Below, piece by piece: positions 8,823-17,195 of a DNA stretch of 64,000 bases. Position numbers and translations under genes: made by a program. The DNA is from an uncultured Actinomycetes bacterium (GTDB lineage: Bacteria; Actinomycetota; Actinomycetes; Mycobacteriales; Nakamurellaceae): NCBI GenBank assembly GCA_937926105.1, contig CALANS010000175.1, positions 186,001 to 250,000 of the forward strand, in the 5' to 3' direction. Each line of letters starts with the position of its first letter. Within the stretch, counting starts at the first letter, position 1. Below the pieces are notes generated by a model. It saw nothing but the letters and a program-made list of their open reading frames with translations, had not been told where the DNA came from and searched no databases.

Positions 8823-10523
8823 TCAGCCGGATACCTTTGCCCCGTCCAGCACCAGCCAGTTGTCGACGGTGCGCGCCACCCCCGTGACGGACTTCTTGAT
8901 GCCGATCAGGGTCGGCTGCACGCAAACCGGCACGCCGAATGCTTGTGTCGAGATCACCTCGTTGAGCTTGGCATAGGCGGCCTTCGCCGCATCCGGTGTC
9001 ACCGCCTGCTCCGACGCGTGGATGGCATCGACATATTCCGGTGGCAGCTTGTTGCCTAGCACGACGTTATTCTCGGTACGGAAGATCGAGTTCGTTGCGA
9101 TCCGGGACGGGCTCTTGGAGGTGTTGCCCAGCCCGTTGAATGCGATGGCGAACTTACCGGTCACGATCTCCTGGTTGTAGGTTTGCAGGTCCTTCGACTC
9201 GATGGTCAGCTCGAATCCGATCTGCTTGAGGTCCTGCTGCAGGATTTGCAGCATCTGCAGCCGCAACGCGTCGCCGCCGTTCGCCAGCGCGGTGGCTCCC
9301 TTGGGCGATCCGGCTTCCTTCCAGAGCTGTTTGGCCAGGGTCAGATCGTAAGCGTTCTTCTCCTTGTACGCCGGGTCCGTTGCCGGCGAGTTCGGCCCCC
9401 AGGGGAGATACAGCGGGCCGCCGTAGCCGAAGTACACCTCCTGCACGATGCGTTCGCGATCCAGACTGTGTGAGATTGCTTGCCGCAACTTGATGTTGTC
9501 GAACGGAGGCTTGTTTGGGTTCATCCGCAGACAGTCGACCAGGGCGCCTGGGTAACCCTCAAGAATGGTGAACTCGTCTTTGAGCTGCGCCGCGTTCTTC
9601 GGGGGGAAGTTGTAGATCACGTCAACCGCACCGGACTGCAACCCGGCGACCATCGAATCTGCGTCGCTGAAGATTCGGAACGTCACCGTGTCGAGATGGA
9701 CGTTCGCCGCATCCCAGTATTTCTCGAATCGGCCGACGACGATGTCGTTGCCCGGATCCCGGGAGACGAGTTTGAACGGGCCCCCGCTCGCGGCTTTGGT
9801 GGCCAGCGCGGCGTTGCTGTTGCCTGCGGAGTCCATCGCCGGGAAGCTCTCCAGCAAGTCGGTGACGAGCAGCTCGGCGACCGGCTGAGTGAATGTCAAC
9901 ACCACTGTATGGTCGTCGCTGGCGGTGTAGTCCTTCACGATTGCCATTGGCCCATACAGCTGGTTGCCCTCATCCGCGTTTGCGGCGCGCTTGAATCCCG
10001 CCACGAGATCCTCGGCGGTCCAGGTCTTGCCGGTCTGGAGCTGGAGGTCGGGGCGAAGGCTCAGGGTGACCTGCGTGTGATCCTCGTTGAGTTCCCATGC
10101 GGTCAGCGCCGACGGGCTCGGCTTGAGGGAGTCGTCGTAGTCGATCAGGAACGTGTTGAGGTTGCTCAGGATGATGAAGTTGTTGCCGAGGATCTTGTAC
10201 GGATCGAAATCGCTGATGTCACCGACCGCGCCGACGGTGATCTTCCCACCGCCACCGCCGCCACCACCACCGGCGACGGACGTCGAGCCAGTCGGTGTCG
10301 AGCCGGAAGACGCCGGCGCACCCTCGCTCGTGTCGGTGCCGCCGGTCGGGGTGCCCGATCCGCCGCTGCCGGTGCCGTCGGAGCTGCACGCCGCCAGCAG
10401 ACCTGGCCCGACGATCAGCGCTCCTCCGGCGAGTGAGAGCTTGAACAGGCCACGCCGCGACAGCAGCGGATGATCGGCAGGAATCCGGTCGCCGGCAACC
10501 GGTTCCGAGATTTCGTGAGACAC
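8823..10523 (-). CDS. peptide ABC transporter substrate-binding lipoprotein (first of a tandem pair)
   Basis: A 566-residue SBP_bac_5 receptor. The start is set at GTG 10523, because AGGAGG lies exactly eight bases upstream (10537-10532); an ATG further upstream has the ribosome site inside its own coding sequence and is rejected. The N-terminus carries SRRGLFK (22-28) and the lipobox LLAAC (Cys46), indicating a Tat-type lipoprotein. A Gly-rich linker precedes the domain. It is closely related to the 7010-8713 protein, with the same order of motifs (for example QTGKTW, GPMAIVKDY, VTDLLESFP). It follows the permease genes directly. Confidence 0.93.
   Translation of the reverse strand: MSHEISEPVAGDRIPADHPLLSRRGLFKLSLAGGALIVGPGLLAACSSDGTGSGGSGTPTGGTDTSEGAPASSGSTPTGSTSVAGGGGGGGGGKITVGAVGDISDFDPYKILGNNFIILSNLNTFLIDYDDSLKPSPSALTAWELNEDHTQVTLSLRPDLQLQTGKTWTAEDLVAGFKRAANADEGNQLYGPMAIVKDYTASDDHTVVLTFTQPVAELLVTDLLESFPAMDSAGNSNAALATKAASGGPFKLVSRDPGNDIVVGRFEKYWDAANVHLDTVTFRIFSDADSMVAGLQSGAVDVIYNFPPKNAAQLKDEFTILEGYPGALVDCLRMNPNKPPFDNIKLRQAISHSLDRERIVQEVYFGYGGPLYLPWGPNSPATDPAYKEKNAYDLTLAKQLWKEAGSPKGATALANGGDALRLQMLQILQQDLKQIGFELTIESKDLQTYNQEIVTGKFAIAFNGLGNTSKSPSRIATNSIFRTENNVVLGNKLPPEYVDAIHASEQAVTPDAAKAAYAKLNEVISTQAFGVPVCVQPTLIGIKKSVTGVARTVDNWLVLDGAKVSG
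10246..10272. repeat. CCACCG-type repeat coding a poly-Gly linker
   Basis: A low-complexity tract in the 8823-10523 receptor gene, equivalent to the one at 8431-8451. It encodes an eight-glycine linker that ends just before KITV. Confidence 0.65.
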
Positions 10524-10565
10524 GTTCGCTTCCTCCTTGCGCATCGAGCTGGCGCGGACGCCTGG

Positions 10566-11513
10566 TTAACGGAGCCTGACCCTCGGATCGAGGTAGGCAT
10601 ACAACACATCGACGATCAGGTTGATCAACAAAAACGCGATAACGATGAAGAGCACAGCAGCCTGGATGATCGGGTAGTCGCGGCCAGTTACCGCGGTGTA
10701 GATCAGCCGGCCGAGGCCCGGATAGGAGAACACCACCTCTGTGACCACTGTGCCACCGAGGAACTCGCCGATCTGCAGGCCGACCACGGTGACGGTGGGC
10801 AACAGCGCGTTACGCAGCGCATGCCGGGAGACGACCGCGTGCTCGGGTACCCCCTTCGCCCGAGCGGTGCGGATGAAGTCCTGGCCCAGCGAGTCCCGCA
10901 ACGACGCGGCGACGAACCGCGCGATGATGCCTGAGATATAGATGCCGAGGCAAAGCGCTGGCAAAAAGGTGTTCTTGAACGCCCCTAGCGGATCGCTCCA
11001 GAGCGACACATAGTTGGACACCGACGGGAACATGTGCTTCTTCACCGCCAGGCCGATGATCAGCAGAATCCCGACCCAGAATGTGGGGATCGCCAGCGCT
11101 GCCGCCTGGTAGAAGTTGATCACCTTGGTGACGAGGGACCGTGGCTTGAGGGCGGCAACGATACCCAGCGGCAGCGCCAGGAGCAGGCCGATCAGCATGG
11201 AGAACAGAGTCAATTGCAGCGAGGCGGGGATGCGGCTGGCCAGCTGGCTCAGTACCGACTCACCGTTGATCGCCGAGTTGCCGAAATCCAGCTGCACGGC
11301 ATGCCCTACCCACAGAAAGTATTGGGTCATGACGGGCTTGTCCAGGCCGAGCCGGTGCTCGGCCGCGGCGATGGTCTGTGGAGTGGCGTCCGGGCCGACC
11401 AGGGCCAGCGCGGGGTTGCCGGGGACGGCGTAGACGATGGCCCATACCGCGATCGACGCCAAGATCAGCACCGGGACGAATTGCAATAGCCGCCGCAGGA
11501 TATAGCTACCCAT
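10566..11513 (-). CDS. peptide ABC transporter permease, DppB type
   Basis: A 315-residue inner-membrane permease with about six transmembrane segments, starting MGSYILRRLLQFVPVLILAS. The EAA-like coupling loop for the ATPase reads TARAKGVPEHAVVSRHALRN, and the C-terminus has the usual VDVLYAYLDPRVRLR. The ATG at 11513 overlaps the stop of the DppC-type gene (TGATG), so the two are translationally coupled. An open extension upstream of this ATG is rejected because it overlaps the partner gene and is Arg-rich. Confidence 0.93.
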   Translation of the reverse strand: MGSYILRRLLQFVPVLILASIAVWAIVYAVPGNPALALVGPDATPQTIAAAEHRLGLDKPVMTQYFLWVGHAVQLDFGNSAINGESVLSQLASRIPASLQLTLFSMLIGLLLALPLGIVAALKPRSLVTKVINFYQAAALAIPTFWVGILLIIGLAVKKHMFPSVSNYVSLWSDPLGAFKNTFLPALCLGIYISGIIARFVAASLRDSLGQDFIRTARAKGVPEHAVVSRHALRNALLPTVTVVGLQIGEFLGGTVVTEVVFSYPGLGRLIYTAVTGRDYPIIQAAVLFIVIAFLLINLIVDVLYAYLDPRVRLR

Positions 11514-12418
11514 CAGCCCATCCCCCCGACCTTGGCCCGTCCGGGGCCGCGGGTGCCGAGCGCGGTTTGCATGCCGCGGCCGACGCCGTCCAGCGCGGCG
11601 ATGGTGACGGCCAGAGCGACGCCGGGCAGCACGGCGTACCACACCTGCTGGTACAGGTAGGAGCGGGAAGTCTGCAGCATGCCGCCCCAGCTGGGCGCCG
11701 GCGGTGGGGTTCCGAGCCCGATAAAGCTCAACGCCGCGGCTACCAGAATGGCCACCGAGGCGGTGACGATGATCTGCACGATGATCGGTCCCATGATGTT
11801 CGGTGTCACCGTGCGGAACATGATGTCGAACCGGGATGCGCCCATACTTCGTGCGGCCAGCACGTATTCGCGCTCTCGCAGGCTCAATGTAGAAGCCCTG
11901 GCTAACCGGATGAACGCCGGGATGGCTCCGATCCCGATCGCCAGAGTCAGATTCAGCACACCGGACCCGAGGATCGCCACCACCACGAGCGCGAACAGGA
12001 TGCCGGGAACGGCCAGTACGAAGTCGGTGATCCGCATGACGATGGCATCCACCACGCCACCGAGGTATCCGGAGAGCACGCCCAGCGGGAGGCCGACCAG
12101 GCAGGCGAAGGCGGCAGCTCCGACCGCGGTCTCCAGGGACAGCTGCGCCCCGTAGACCACTCGGGAAAACAGGTCACGCCCCAGCTCGTCGGTGCCGAAC
12201 CAGTGCTGGGCATTGGGGCCTTGCAATGCGGATCCCGCCCGTAAGAGCGGGTCGAACGGCGCGATCAACGGAGCGGCGATGGCAACGATCGCCATCAGCA
12301 GTAGCACCACGGCGCCGACCACTCCAGGGGTGGTGTGCAGGAACTTGCGCCCTACCGTGGAACGGCGCCGGGGCGTCGATTGTGTCGGTGCGGCGGGTGC
12401 CGCCGGCGTCGCCGTCAT
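11513..12418 (-). CDS. peptide ABC transporter permease, DppC type
   Basis: A 301-residue permease of the DppC/OppC group, with a cytoplasmic N-terminus rich in Ala/Pro/Thr, a first membrane helix (VGAVVLLLMAIVAIAAPLIA) and the typical GTDELGRDLFSRVVYGA motif. The coupling loop reads AARSMGASRFDIMFRTVTPN. Its ATG overlaps the ATPase stop by four bases (ATGA). It forms a heterodimeric channel with the 10566-11513 product. Confidence 0.93.
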   Translation of the reverse strand: MTATPAAPAAPTQSTPRRRSTVGRKFLHTTPGVVGAVVLLLMAIVAIAAPLIAPFDPLLRAGSALQGPNAQHWFGTDELGRDLFSRVVYGAQLSLETAVGAAAFACLVGLPLGVLSGYLGGVVDAIVMRITDFVLAVPGILFALVVVAILGSGVLNLTLAIGIGAIPAFIRLARASTLSLREREYVLAARSMGASRFDIMFRTVTPNIMGPIIVQIIVTASVAILVAAALSFIGLGTPPPAPSWGGMLQTSRSYLYQQVWYAVLPGVALAVTIAALDGVGRGMQTALGTRGPGRAKVGGMG

Positions 12419-13461
12419 GGCCGCCCTCCGATCGGATCAATCGCGTCGGGCCGCACCACTCGGGCCCCGCTGACACCGGCCAGCTCGGCGGCGAAATGGC
12501 AAGCAACCAGCTGCCCGCCCGCGGTGCGCGTGCGCAATTCCGGCTCCTGGGTGGCGCAGATGTCCTGTGCCCAGGCGCAGCGGGTGCGAAATCGGCATCC
12601 GGACGGCGGGTTGACCGGGCTCGGCAGGTCGCCGCTGAGGACGATGCGCTCGCGGCGCAGGTCCGGGTCCGGAATCGGAACCGCGGAGAGCAACGCCTTC
12701 GTGTAGGGGTGCAGCGGGTGGTCGTACACCTCGTCCCTGTCGCCCACCTCTACGATCTTGCCGAGGTACATGACCGCCACCCGATCGCACAGGTGACGCA
12801 CCACCGACAGATCGTGGCTGATGAACAAGAAGGCCACTCCGAGCTGGTTCTGCAGGTCGCGCAGCAGATTCAGCACCTGCGCCTGCACCGACACGTCCAG
12901 TGCGGAGGCCGGCTCGTCCAGGAGCATGACCTTCGGCGACAGAGCCAACGCCCGGGCGATGCCGATCCGCTGGCGTTGCCCGCCGGAGAATTCCGCGGGA
13001 ACCCGCTCCCCCTGATCGGCTCGGAGCCCGACCTGGCCGAGTAGGTCGATGGCCCGCTGGCGCCGCTCCGCGGCCGATCCAATCCGGTGCACCCGCAACG
13101 GCTCGGCAACGTTGGCGATCGCGGACAGCCGCGGGTTCAACGATCCCAGGGGGTCCTGGAAGACCATGGACATGGCCCTGGCGAGTTGCCGACGGTCGCT
13201 GGCGCCCGTCACCCGCACTCCGTCCAACTCGACGGTCCCGGATGTTGGCTGTACCAATCCCATCACTGTGCGCCCGGTGGTGGTCTTGCCCGAACCGGAC
13301 TCGCCAACCAGGCCGAGCGAGCGACCCGAATAGAGCTCGAAGCTCACTTCGTCCACCGCGTGGACTGCGCCGACCTGCCTGCCCAGCACTCCTCGACGTA
13401 TCGGGAAGTGCTTGACCAGATTGCTGACTCGGAGCACCGGAGGCAACGACGGCGCGCTCAT
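12415..13461 (-). CDS. peptide ABC transporter ATP-binding protein, DppF type
   Basis: A 348-residue ATPase. Walker A is GESGSGKT (53-60), the signature is EFSGGQRQRIGIARAL, Walker B is VMLLDEPASALD, and the switch His is in ISHDLSVV. The C-terminal oligopeptide-specific extension with CRFRTRCAWAQDIC is present. The start is ATG 13461, which overlaps the stop of the next ATPase gene by four bases; the longer open frame is out-of-phase read-through of that neighbour. The final codons overlap the DppC start. Confidence 0.93.
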   Translation of the reverse strand: MSAPSLPPVLRVSNLVKHFPIRRGVLGRQVGAVHAVDEVSFELYSGRSLGLVGESGSGKTTTGRTVMGLVQPTSGTVELDGVRVTGASDRRQLARAMSMVFQDPLGSLNPRLSAIANVAEPLRVHRIGSAAERRQRAIDLLGQVGLRADQGERVPAEFSGGQRQRIGIARALALSPKVMLLDEPASALDVSVQAQVLNLLRDLQNQLGVAFLFISHDLSVVRHLCDRVAVMYLGKIVEVGDRDEVYDHPLHPYTKALLSAVPIPDPDLRRERIVLSGDLPSPVNPPSGCRFRTRCAWAQDICATQEPELRTRTAGGQLVACHFAAELAGVSGARVVRPDAIDPIGGRP

Positions 13462-14474
13462 GACGATTCCACGACGGTGTCCCGGCGATGCGCCCAGTCG
13501 GGCACCTCGGAAGCGAAATGGCAGGCGCTCGCGGCACTTTCGCCGGTATTCAGCAGCATCGGTCGTGTGGTCAGGCACAATTCCCGGCCCGCTGACAGCT
13601 CGCAGCGGGGCTGGAATGGGCAGCCGCGGATGGTCTCCCTGAGATCGGGTGGCGAGCCGGGGATCGGTGCCAGGGCCTCGACCTGGCGGTCCAGCCGCGG
13701 CAGACAGGACAGCAGTCCGACGGTGTACGGATGCCGTGGACTGTGGAAAATCTGCCGGACCGGAGCGGTCTCCACCACCCGGCCGGCATACATCACCGCC
13801 ACCCGCTCGGCGACCTCGGCGACCACGCCCAGATCATGGGTAATCAGCACCACCGCGGCGCCGGTCTCCTGGCGGGCGACCCGGAGCAATTCCAACAGCT
13901 GTGCCTGCACCGTCACGTCTACGGCGGTTGTCGGCTCGTCGGCAATGATCACCTTGGGGTTGTTCGCGATCGCCATCGCGATCACCACCCGCTGACACAT
14001 CCCGCCGGAGAACTCGTGTGGGTACTGGTCGTACCGAACGTCCGGCTGGGGAACGCCGACCATGCCCAACAACTCGATGGAGCGCCCGCGGGCGGCGGCC
14101 GAGGTTAGCTTGCGGTTGTGCACGACCAGGGTCTCCGCGACCTGGCGGCCGACGGTCATCACTGGGTTGAGGGCGGACATCGGGTTCTGGAATACCATCG
14201 TCAGATCCGAGCCGAGCAACCGGCGCCGCTTCTTGTCCGGAATTCGCAGCAGGTCGAAGCCACCGAACTCGACGGTCCCGGACGTGACGCGTCCCGCGTC
14301 CAGCAGCCCCAGCGCGGCCAGGACGGTCACCGATTTCCCGGATCCGGTCTCGCCGACCACCGCCAGGGTCTCCCCCGCGTGCACCGTGTAGCTGACTCCG
14401 TCCACGGCCCGGACGACACCCTCCGGCGTGTCGAACTCGACCACCAGATCCTTGATCTCAAGGACTGGCTTCAC
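13458..14474 (-). CDS. peptide ABC transporter ATP-binding protein, DppD type
   Basis: A 338-residue ATPase with GETGSGKS (Walker A), EFSGGMCQRVVIAMAI (signature, with M-C for the usual R-Q), [12 protein letters not shown] (Walker B) and ITHDLGVV. The C-terminal Cys cluster GCPFQPRCELSAGRELC is present. The GTG at 14474 overlaps the TGA of the M81 gene (GTGA), which decides the start over the much longer open frame. Two ATPases, two permeases and two receptors make a complete importer. Confidence 0.92.
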   Translation of the reverse strand: MKPVLEIKDLVVEFDTPEGVVRAVDGVSYTVHAGETLAVVGETGSGKSVTVLAALGLLDAGRVTSGTVEFGGFDLLRIPDKKRRRLLGSDLTMVFQNPMSALNPVMTVGRQVAETLVVHNRKLTSAAARGRSIELLGMVGVPQPDVRYDQYPHEFSGGMCQRVVIAMAIANNPKVIIADEPTTAVDVTVQAQLLELLRVARQETGAAVVLITHDLGVVAEVAERVAVMYAGRVVETAPVRQIFHSPRHPYTVGLLSCLPRLDRQVEALAPIPGSPPDLRETIRGCPFQPRCELSAGRELCLTTRPMLLNTGESAASACHFASEVPDWAHRRDTVVESS

Positions 14475-15997
14475 CACGGTTGATCCAGGTCTGCGTCGAA
14501 CGGCCACAGCGGTCGCCGTGGCCGGGTGAACGGCATCCGCTCCAGGCGGGAGTCGGCCGGCCCGGTGGTGTCGACATCGATGCACTCGGCGGCCAGCGGC
14601 GCGTAGTAGGCCTTGTATCCGCCCGCCGACTTGGCCACCACCGCCCGAGCCGAGCGGGGGTCGAGGCCCACCCGCAGGTACAACTGGTAGTCCAGTTGAC
14701 TGGCCGGGCGGCTGGTTACTACCAGATTGATGGCATCGTCGATCACCAGCACCGCGGTCAGCCCGACGTCGGCGGGCGCAGGCGGGTACAGCGACTGGTA
14801 GACGCCGTCGCACACGGTCGCGACCGTCCCGGTCACGGCAACCGGTCGGTGGAAGTCCGGCGCCAGCGTCCCACCTACCGTGACGGTTGCGGTACCGCCG
14901 ACTCCGGCGCGGGCGAGTGCCTGCGCGGCCGACGCATCGGTGACGATCAGCATGACAGGGCCCGGTACCGGATCATCGAGAAGCGCGGACAGAATCTGCA
15001 CTCCGTCCCCGGTCGCGCCCGCCGAAACGCTGTCGGCGCCGTCGGAGAGCACGATCGGCCGATCCGTGGCCGCCTCGCGCACCGCCGCTAGCGCCGCCTG
15101 CACCCCGGTCTTCGGCGCCTGTATCCGGTGCCGGCGCTCCCAGACCATCGCTCCCAGCTCGTCGGCGCGCCGCTGGGCCAGTTCACGATCGCCGTCCGCG
15201 ATCACCAGCACCGACCAGCCCAGCTCGGTGACGTCCAGCCAGGGCTGGGTGGCGAACACGCAGCCGTCCAGGATGCCCTCCTCAGCGAGCATCTCATCCA
15301 GTCGTGACATCACCTCGGACATCGGCGGCACCGTGGTGTCCTGACCCTCGGACGAGGTGACCATCCGAACCTTGCGCCAGCCGAGCACGGGCGAGGCTCC
15401 ATCGATCGCCGCCAACAGCAGCCGCATCGCCCGCTCGCCGGTCGAGTAGATATCCACGTGTGGCAGCGTGTGATAGCCGGCGACCAACGGGGTAACCTCT
15501 GCCATCCGAGCAGTGAAGTGCGTATGCAGGTCGGCCGAGTATGCGATCGGCACCGCGGGTCCGACGAGCCGGCGGACCGCCTCCAGCAGGTCGCCCTCGG
15601 TGTCTTCGCAGTCTTCGGCCACCATGGCGCCGTGCAGCGAGAGGTAGACACCGTCCAGTCCGCCGACATGCGGAGCCAATCCCGCCAGCAGCCGGTCACG
15701 CAGCTCGGGGTAGGCGCCGGCGGCCACCGTCGGCCCGGACAGGCCGAATGCGGCCGTCGTGGGGAGCACGATGGCCCCGGCCGCACGGGCGACCGCGACC
15801 GCCCCAGCCACCGAATCGATGCCACCACCGGATGTCAGCACCTCGTCGCCAGTGGTCGCACTCCGGTCGAACGTGGACAGTGGAGTGGTCCCGGGAGCGA
15901 ACGAATTAGTCTCGAACATCAGCGCGGCCACGGCCACCCTGGGCGGGTGGGCGCCCGCCACCCAATCCGTTGCCGACACCGCTGCCGTCAAAGCCAC
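14471..15997 (-). CDS. M81 family metallopeptidase (MlrC-like), type A
   Basis: A 508-residue M81 protein. The N-terminal half carries RVAVAALMFETNSFAPG, LDGVYLSLHGAMVAEDCED and SADLHTHF, the region expected to bind zinc; the C-terminal half carries VLSDGADSVSAGATGDG. The GTG start at 15997 has GGGAAG upstream. Its stop overlaps the ATPase start, so it is locked into the transporter operon. By family analogy it should hydrolyse a small linear peptide or amide in the cytoplasm after uptake; the substrate is unknown. I group it with the partial gene at 1-433 as type A on N-terminal sequence. Confidence 0.92.
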   Translation of the reverse strand: MALTAAVSATDWVAGAHPPRVAVAALMFETNSFAPGTTPLSTFDRSATTGDEVLTSGGGIDSVAGAVAVARAAGAIVLPTTAAFGLSGPTVAAGAYPELRDRLLAGLAPHVGGLDGVYLSLHGAMVAEDCEDTEGDLLEAVRRLVGPAVPIAYSADLHTHFTARMAEVTPLVAGYHTLPHVDIYSTGERAMRLLLAAIDGASPVLGWRKVRMVTSSEGQDTTVPPMSEVMSRLDEMLAEEGILDGCVFATQPWLDVTELGWSVLVIADGDRELAQRRADELGAMVWERRHRIQAPKTGVQAALAAVREAATDRPIVLSDGADSVSAGATGDGVQILSALLDDPVPGPVMLIVTDASAAQALARAGVGGTATVTVGGTLAPDFHRPVAVTGTVATVCDGVYQSLYPPAPADVGLTAVLVIDDAINLVVTSRPASQLDYQLYLRVGLDPRSARAVVAKSAGGYKAYYAPLAAECIDVDTTGPADSRLERMPFTRPRRPLWPFDADLDQPW

Positions 15998-16012
15998 ACC
16001 CGCTTCCCAAAG

Positions 16013-16038
16013 GGTTCCACTGATCGGAACCTAGGTTC
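16013..16038 (-). other. overlapping inverted repeats in the leader of the M81 gene
   Basis: GGTTCC, seven bases, then GGAACC form one stem (16013-16031). The same GGAACC arm also pairs with the next GGTTC (palindrome GAACCTAGGTTC, 16027-16038). The two stems exclude each other. The site lies between the cupin stop and the M81 start, so a local effect on translation or processing is possible. No known riboswitch class is recognised. Confidence 0.35.
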
Positions 16039-16074
16039 TGGTATGGCTGAATGTATCGGTCGCGACGGTGCGGG

Positions 16075-16554
16075 TCAACGATTTGTGCGTGTGGCGCCCC
16101 TGTCCGTCCGTCCTGGGTCTTCCACCAGCCATCGATCCTCGCTGCCGGCCGGTGCGTAGACCCACCAGACGACCATCGGCTCATCCTCCGATGCGATGGT
16201 GACGTGCTCGGACATCGATGGCGTCAGCACCACCGAACCAGGGCCGACCGGATAGTCCGTCCCGTCGATCACGATCACCCCTCGGCCGGCCAATACGGTG
16301 GCCAGTTCCTCGGCGATGTGGTGGTGGGCGGGTGTCGCGTAGCCGGCCGGAAGCACACTCAGGCCGACCGCCATGTGGTTGGTGGTTCCGTCCGCCGGCG
16401 TGCCCCGGACTCCGAGGATCCGGCCGTCGATCAGTGGTGCCCCTGGGCCGCCCCCAGCAGCCAGCGCGGCAAGGCCCTCCTCGACGATCGCGCGGTGGTT
16501 CCATACCCGGGGGCATACGCGCCCAGATCGACCCGGATCGACCACGGCACTCAT
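16075..16554 (-). CDS. cupin-domain protein
   Basis: A 159-residue single-domain cupin. The first cupin motif, with its metal-binding histidines, reads PAHHHIAEELATVLAGRG; the second contains PGSVVLTPSMSEHVTI. Such proteins are metal-dependent enzymes or small-ligand sensors, and the reaction is not predictable. Its ATG overlaps the RidA stop by four bases, so both are made together as the first two genes of the leftward operon. Confidence 0.85.
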   Translation of the reverse strand: MSAVVDPGRSGRVCPRVWNHRAIVEEGLAALAAGGGPGAPLIDGRILGVRGTPADGTTNHMAVGLSVLPAGYATPAHHHIAEELATVLAGRGVIVIDGTDYPVGPGSVVLTPSMSEHVTIASEDEPMVVWWVYAPAGSEDRWLVEDPGRTDRGATRTNR

Positions 16555-16967
16555 TCCGGCAGCCGCCGCTCGGCCGGGCCAGAGCCTACGATGGCGGTCG
16601 CTTCGACCTCAATCAGCAGGTCCGGATGCAGCAGTGCCGACACTTGATAGAAGGCACTGGCCGGCGGGTTCGCGCCGAAGGTCTCGCCGTGCGCACGGCC
16701 AGCTTCTTGCCAACGGGTGATATCGGTGACGAACACTCTGGTGCGTACCACATCTTCGATGGCGCCGCCCAAATCCTGCACCGCCTTGCCGATGAGATCA
16801 CAGACCTGCTTCGCCTGCCGGTACATATCGCCCGGATACAGGATCTGGCCGTCCGGTCCGCTCGATGACGTCCCGGCCACCTCGATGATGTCGCCGACCC
16901 GTACCGCCCGGGAGTAGCCCACCGTCGACCAGGCTCGGTTGGAGGGAATGATGGTTCGTCCTGACAT
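16551..16967 (-). CDS. RidA/YjgF family protein
   Basis: A 138-residue RidA-type protein, probably trimeric and cytoplasmic. RidA members hydrolyse reactive 2-imino/enamine intermediates released by PLP enzymes, or act as related deaminases. The stretch TRVFVTDITRWQEAGRAHG carries the conserved Arg, and the C-terminus holds HPDLLIEVEATAIV. An AAAGGAG site lies before the ATG at 16967. It is the first gene of the 17-kb operon, divergent from the IclR gene. It is distinct from the RidA pair at 35369 and 42797. Confidence 0.9.
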   Translation of the reverse strand: MSGRTIIPSNRAWSTVGYSRAVRVGDIIEVAGTSSSGPDGQILYPGDMYRQAKQVCDLIGKAVQDLGGAIEDVVRTRVFVTDITRWQEAGRAHGETFGANPPASAFYQVSALLHPDLLIEVEATAIVGSGPAERRLPE

Positions 16968-16993
16968 GCTGTCGAGCTCCTTTGCTACAGCGA

Positions 16994-17006
16994 TTCACAT
17001 GGTGAA
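16994..17006. promoter_or_regulatory. candidate IclR operator 1 (TTCAC-ATG-GTGAA)
   Basis: TTCACATGGTGAA is a perfect inverted repeat with 5-base arms and a 3-base centre, 27 bases upstream of the RidA start. The same arms recur at 17167-17179. Paired sites in the gap between an IclR gene and a divergent operon are typical of autoregulated IclR systems; binding itself is inferred. Confidence 0.65.
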
Positions 17007-17113
17007 ATAGAATTCCAGCGATCGGCGGCTGCCGGGCAACTCCTCTAACGGTCGGCGAGAGTTGAGGCGACGGCGCGGCTTCCGCCATCTGGTCGGTCCT
17101 ACTGGCCGGGACA

Positions 17114-17142
17114 TTGACACCCTATCGGCAACCCGTTATCGT
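17114..17142 (+). promoter_or_regulatory. sigma-70-like promoter for the IclR operon
   Basis: TTGACA at 17114-17119 is followed by a 17-base spacer and TATCGT at 17137-17142. This predicts a start site near 17149 and a leader of about 47 bases before the chosen GTG. The candidate operator at 17167 lies downstream of the predicted start, a position suited to repression. Confidence 0.55.
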
Positions 17143-17166
17143 TTCAATGACCTTCTGCAACCACAT

Positions 17167-17179
17167 TTCACATTGTGAA
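17167..17179. promoter_or_regulatory. candidate IclR operator 2 (TTCAC-ATT-GTGAA)
   Basis: TTCACATTGTGAA has the same arms as the site at 16994-17006, 173 bases away. It covers the GTG at 17175 that might otherwise be taken as the IclR start, which favours the later GTG at 17196. Confidence 0.65.
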
Positions 17180-17195
17180 TAGTGAGGTGGAACCC

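Noticed and set aside
17175..17195. Earlier GTG start for the first IclR regulator
   Set aside because: It sits inside the TTCAC-N3-GTGAA palindrome and lacks a spaced ribosome site; GTG 17196 has GAGGTGG five bases upstream.
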